A program made the position numbers and the translations under genes. A stretch of 64,000 nt of DNA from Stenopsyche tienmushanensis (lineage: Eukaryota > Arthropoda > Insecta > Trichoptera > Stenopsychidae), in assembly GCA_008973525.1 (NCBI GenBank), contig WACJ01000351.1, positions 124,001-188,000 on the forward strand. The letters run 5' to 3'. Of the stretch, positions 61,562 through 64,000 are shown piece after piece (the first letter of the stretch is position 1; every line of letters starts with the position of its first letter). The notes beneath the pieces were generated by a model. The model searched no databases and was not told where the DNA came from. It saw only the letters and a program-made list of their open reading frames with translations.

Positions 61562-63488
61562 CCCGTAATATATTTTTCTGTTATGTTTGAAGTTCTTGTG
61601 TTTGCTTTTTATTATTTTTAGAATAATTTGATGTGATAATTTTTGTTAACAAATGATTTTCCTATGCAAATTTGCTAGTTTTAACAATTATACACACTGT
61701 TATTGAATTAGCGTATTAACGTTGTGTAAACATTTACATCATCAAAATATTCTAGATATTTTTGATTATTTTGCAATAATTTGATAGAACTAAAGCCTTT
61801 ATAAAAGAGATTCCAAGGCGATAAAAAAAACTTAAATTAAGGAAAAAAGCTGAGATTAATTGAAATAAATAATAATTTTCATTACCTCTTAAACCAGTGA
61901 ATTAATTAACGTATTGTGTTATTTGTTTATATATTAAATGTTATTTAATTAAAAATACTGTTGATTATTTTTTGTTACTTAAATGATTCAATGTGATACT
62001 CACAGAGCCTCCACTTTAATGTTAAAACAATTTTACATTGTAGATAATTGTTACCCAATTCTATTGTGCCTTTAAGAAATACATTTTTTTAAACAACATA
62101 CTATGTATTACTTTCCTTGAAGAATCTAATATGCTTGCTATTTCACTTTTTGAGTTTATTCACTTCACGTTATGAATATATACTTAAGAATATAAAAGGT
62201 TACAGCTATCATGTGTTTTATGAATCTATATTTTCGATTGGGCTTTGTTTTAATCTAGACAAATTTAAATATTTGGAATTGTAATCCAATGACCTGAGTG
62301 TCGGTGATTTTTAATTCTTATATCAATAAAATTAAATGGATAAGAATATGCATATTTATATACACTTACGATATTTTAGTGTTGATACATAGTAGAAGCC
62401 CATTACTACTATTAACATTGAAATTGTTTGTTCTTTTATGATTTTTATTTATCAGTTATCATTTTAATTGCTATAAAAAACTTGAAACGGGAACAATATT
62501 GATATTTGATATTTAAGCGTTGAATAATAAACTTCAAGAAATAGTCATTTTTTTAACATGAACTTAAGGTAAATTTTATTAAGTCATTGAAATAATTTTT
62601 TTTAAATAAATATTTAATCAAATCTAAATTTTTTTGCAGGTTTTTTTTTCAAAATTATTTGACGCTTCGTCATCAGAAGAATGAATTGTATTTAGATCTG
62701 AAGAAATCGTGAATTCAAAAATTATCATGACACGTTATGATGATGAGATTTTGGTTATATTTGGAATTTTTTTTTTGTGTGTTCAATGAATTTAAAAATA
62801 GCATTGCATAATATTAATGCATGCTAAACAATGTAAATTGAAAATTTTCCACAATTTTGTTGCGAAAATCTTATAAATACCATGTAACCCCAACATAACT
62901 TTTGATGAATGTGACTAGAATCCTATGTATAAAAATAATCTGATGTCAATGCTGTCCACCAAAACAAACTATAATTAGAACTGAGCTCAAATTTTTCAGT
63001 ATGTAGATTTTCTATTCATATAAGAGATGTGATTTTGGATTCTTCCATCATGCTCATAATTTACAAATGGAGTGTAATATAATTTTTAACATGTAGTGTA
63101 ACAGATTGCATTTGTGCAATATTAGAAGTTGGATATAAATAGACTATCGTGCCAATTTATTGATATTGTCGTTCAATTTCGATACGCTTAATGATGTCAA
63201 TGATGATGTTTCGTACGCGATGTATTGAATAGTTTTATTTTGAGCTTTAAAAATTCAGCTATTTGATGGTTGAGAAGCCATTTGTTGACAATGCATAGGT
63301 ATAAAATTCTTCTATTATACCCGGTTTGGCTTTTCGTTCATTAGGAACGATACATTTTTATCTATTCCGAAGAGCATAGTGCTACTTCAATATATAATAT
63401 TTTTACAATTAGTCTTGAATCGAGCAAACGAGTGCTATTTGAAGCTGTAATACAACATTTTTCTATTGTTAGTCGCTGAAAATCTCCC
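61562..63488. other. Spacer between antiporter copy 2 and the last exon
   Basis: AT-rich with no coding signal. The final 150 bases before 63489 include TATA-like stretches near 63396 and presumably hold the promoter/5' untranslated region of the next gene. I cannot fix a start site. Confidence 0.4.
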
Positions 63489-63616
63489 ATGGCTTCTATA
63501 ATTTACAGTCAAAATAATGTCAATGCTATTATAGTCGAAGGAGATTGTGTTTGTGAGTTAGCAAAGAAGGAGTCGACCGATTCTAACAACGTATTTTTAA
63601 ATGAAAATAAGAAAAG
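63489..63616 (+). CDS. First coding exon of a gene running off the window; possibly a third antiporter copy
   Basis: The ATG at 63489 has an in-frame TGA 12 bases upstream and an open frame of 128 bases ending at AAAAG|GTGAAT, a plausible donor. The translation starts MASIIYSQNNVNAIIVEGDC and ends NVFLNENKKR. Like exon 1 of antiporter copy 2 (ending INKKR), it is a short polar, acidic leader that stops in phase 2 after Lys-Lys-Arg, and it follows in tandem on the same strand. That is the only basis for the paralogue idea, since the conserved core would lie beyond the window. An acceptor-like TATTATAG at 63953-63960 would lead to an early stop, so it is probably not the next exon. Confidence 0.4.
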
Positions 63617-64000
63617 GTGAATATTCTTACGTCTAATTTTTAAAAAATTAATCATAAAGATCCGTTTATATTAATGTGATTTAAATACTTAAATAAAAAA
63701 TATAGCATTAAGCTAGTAATTCTATATTTGATAGAATGACGTGCCATAAATAATATTTATTAACAATGGTCGATTTATAATAAATAATTAAAAGTAAATT
63801 ATGCAAATTTTAAAAATATTAATAGTAGACCACATTCATATATACTATTTTTGGAAAATATGCCTTGGTTCATCAAATAAACTATTCAATCTGAGATAAG
63901 CTTATATAGAACTTATGTGCGATAACTTACAGCCAAATTTTATTTGTTTTTGTATTATAGAATACAAAAATCTTCTCGTGAAGTTTAATTTTAAGGAATT

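Noticed and set aside
63961..64000. A possible second exon of the last gene after the acceptor-like TATTATAG.
   Set aside because: In the required phase it hits a stop after nine codons and shows no antiporter motif; the true next exon is more likely beyond the window.

Overview
This is an AT-rich, intron-containing animal nuclear sequence, almost certainly from an arthropod and probably an insect. The evidence is canonical GT-AG introns, an R1-clade non-LTR retrotransposon (a clade known mainly from arthropods), and Tc1/mariner, pogo-like, piggyBac and hAT relics. I cannot name the species. No rRNA, tRNA, CRISPR array or prokaryotic operon is visible.

Layout. Positions 1-48000 hold little recognisable host coding sequence. 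They are AT-rich spacer scattered with transposon fossils: a hAT-type non-autonomous element (2143-3022), a decayed piggyBac transposase (3253-4060), a pogo/Tigger-like relic (about 10020-10330), a large Tc1-like element (13365-19353), several MITEs and a mariner relic (26865-27113). The Tc1-like element has about 200-bp inverted repeats. Its transposase is interrupted by a nearly full-length R1-clade retrotransposon (13751-17470) with an intact 1101-residue endonuclease/reverse transcriptase, inserted just after the second catalytic Asp of the DDE domain. A few short exon-like or GC-richer open stretches (5077-5184 minus, 6490-6628 plus, 35918-36208 plus) are unassigned.

Positions 48024-60215 carry two tandem, same-strand genes for NHA-type cation/proton antiporters (SLC9B / Nha family; CPA2, bacterial NhaA-like core). 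I reconstructed both by hand. Gene 1 has 12 coding exons (about 676 residues if one frameshift is ignored). Gene 2 has 10 (540 residues). The membrane-core exons have the same lengths and phases in both genes, so they arose by tandem duplication. Gene 1 carries a single extra base at about 53721 that breaks the frame. Gene 2 uses a GC-AG intron. A coding first exon at 63489-63616, ending in the same phase and with a similar Lys-Lys-Arg ending, may start a third copy continuing past the window.

Intron 2 of gene 1 and the intergenic spacers hold further transposon debris. The antiporters are expected to move Na+ (or Li+/K+) against H+ across epithelial plasma or organelle membranes. That role is inferred from the family; the sequence shows the paired Asp motif and the transmembrane core.
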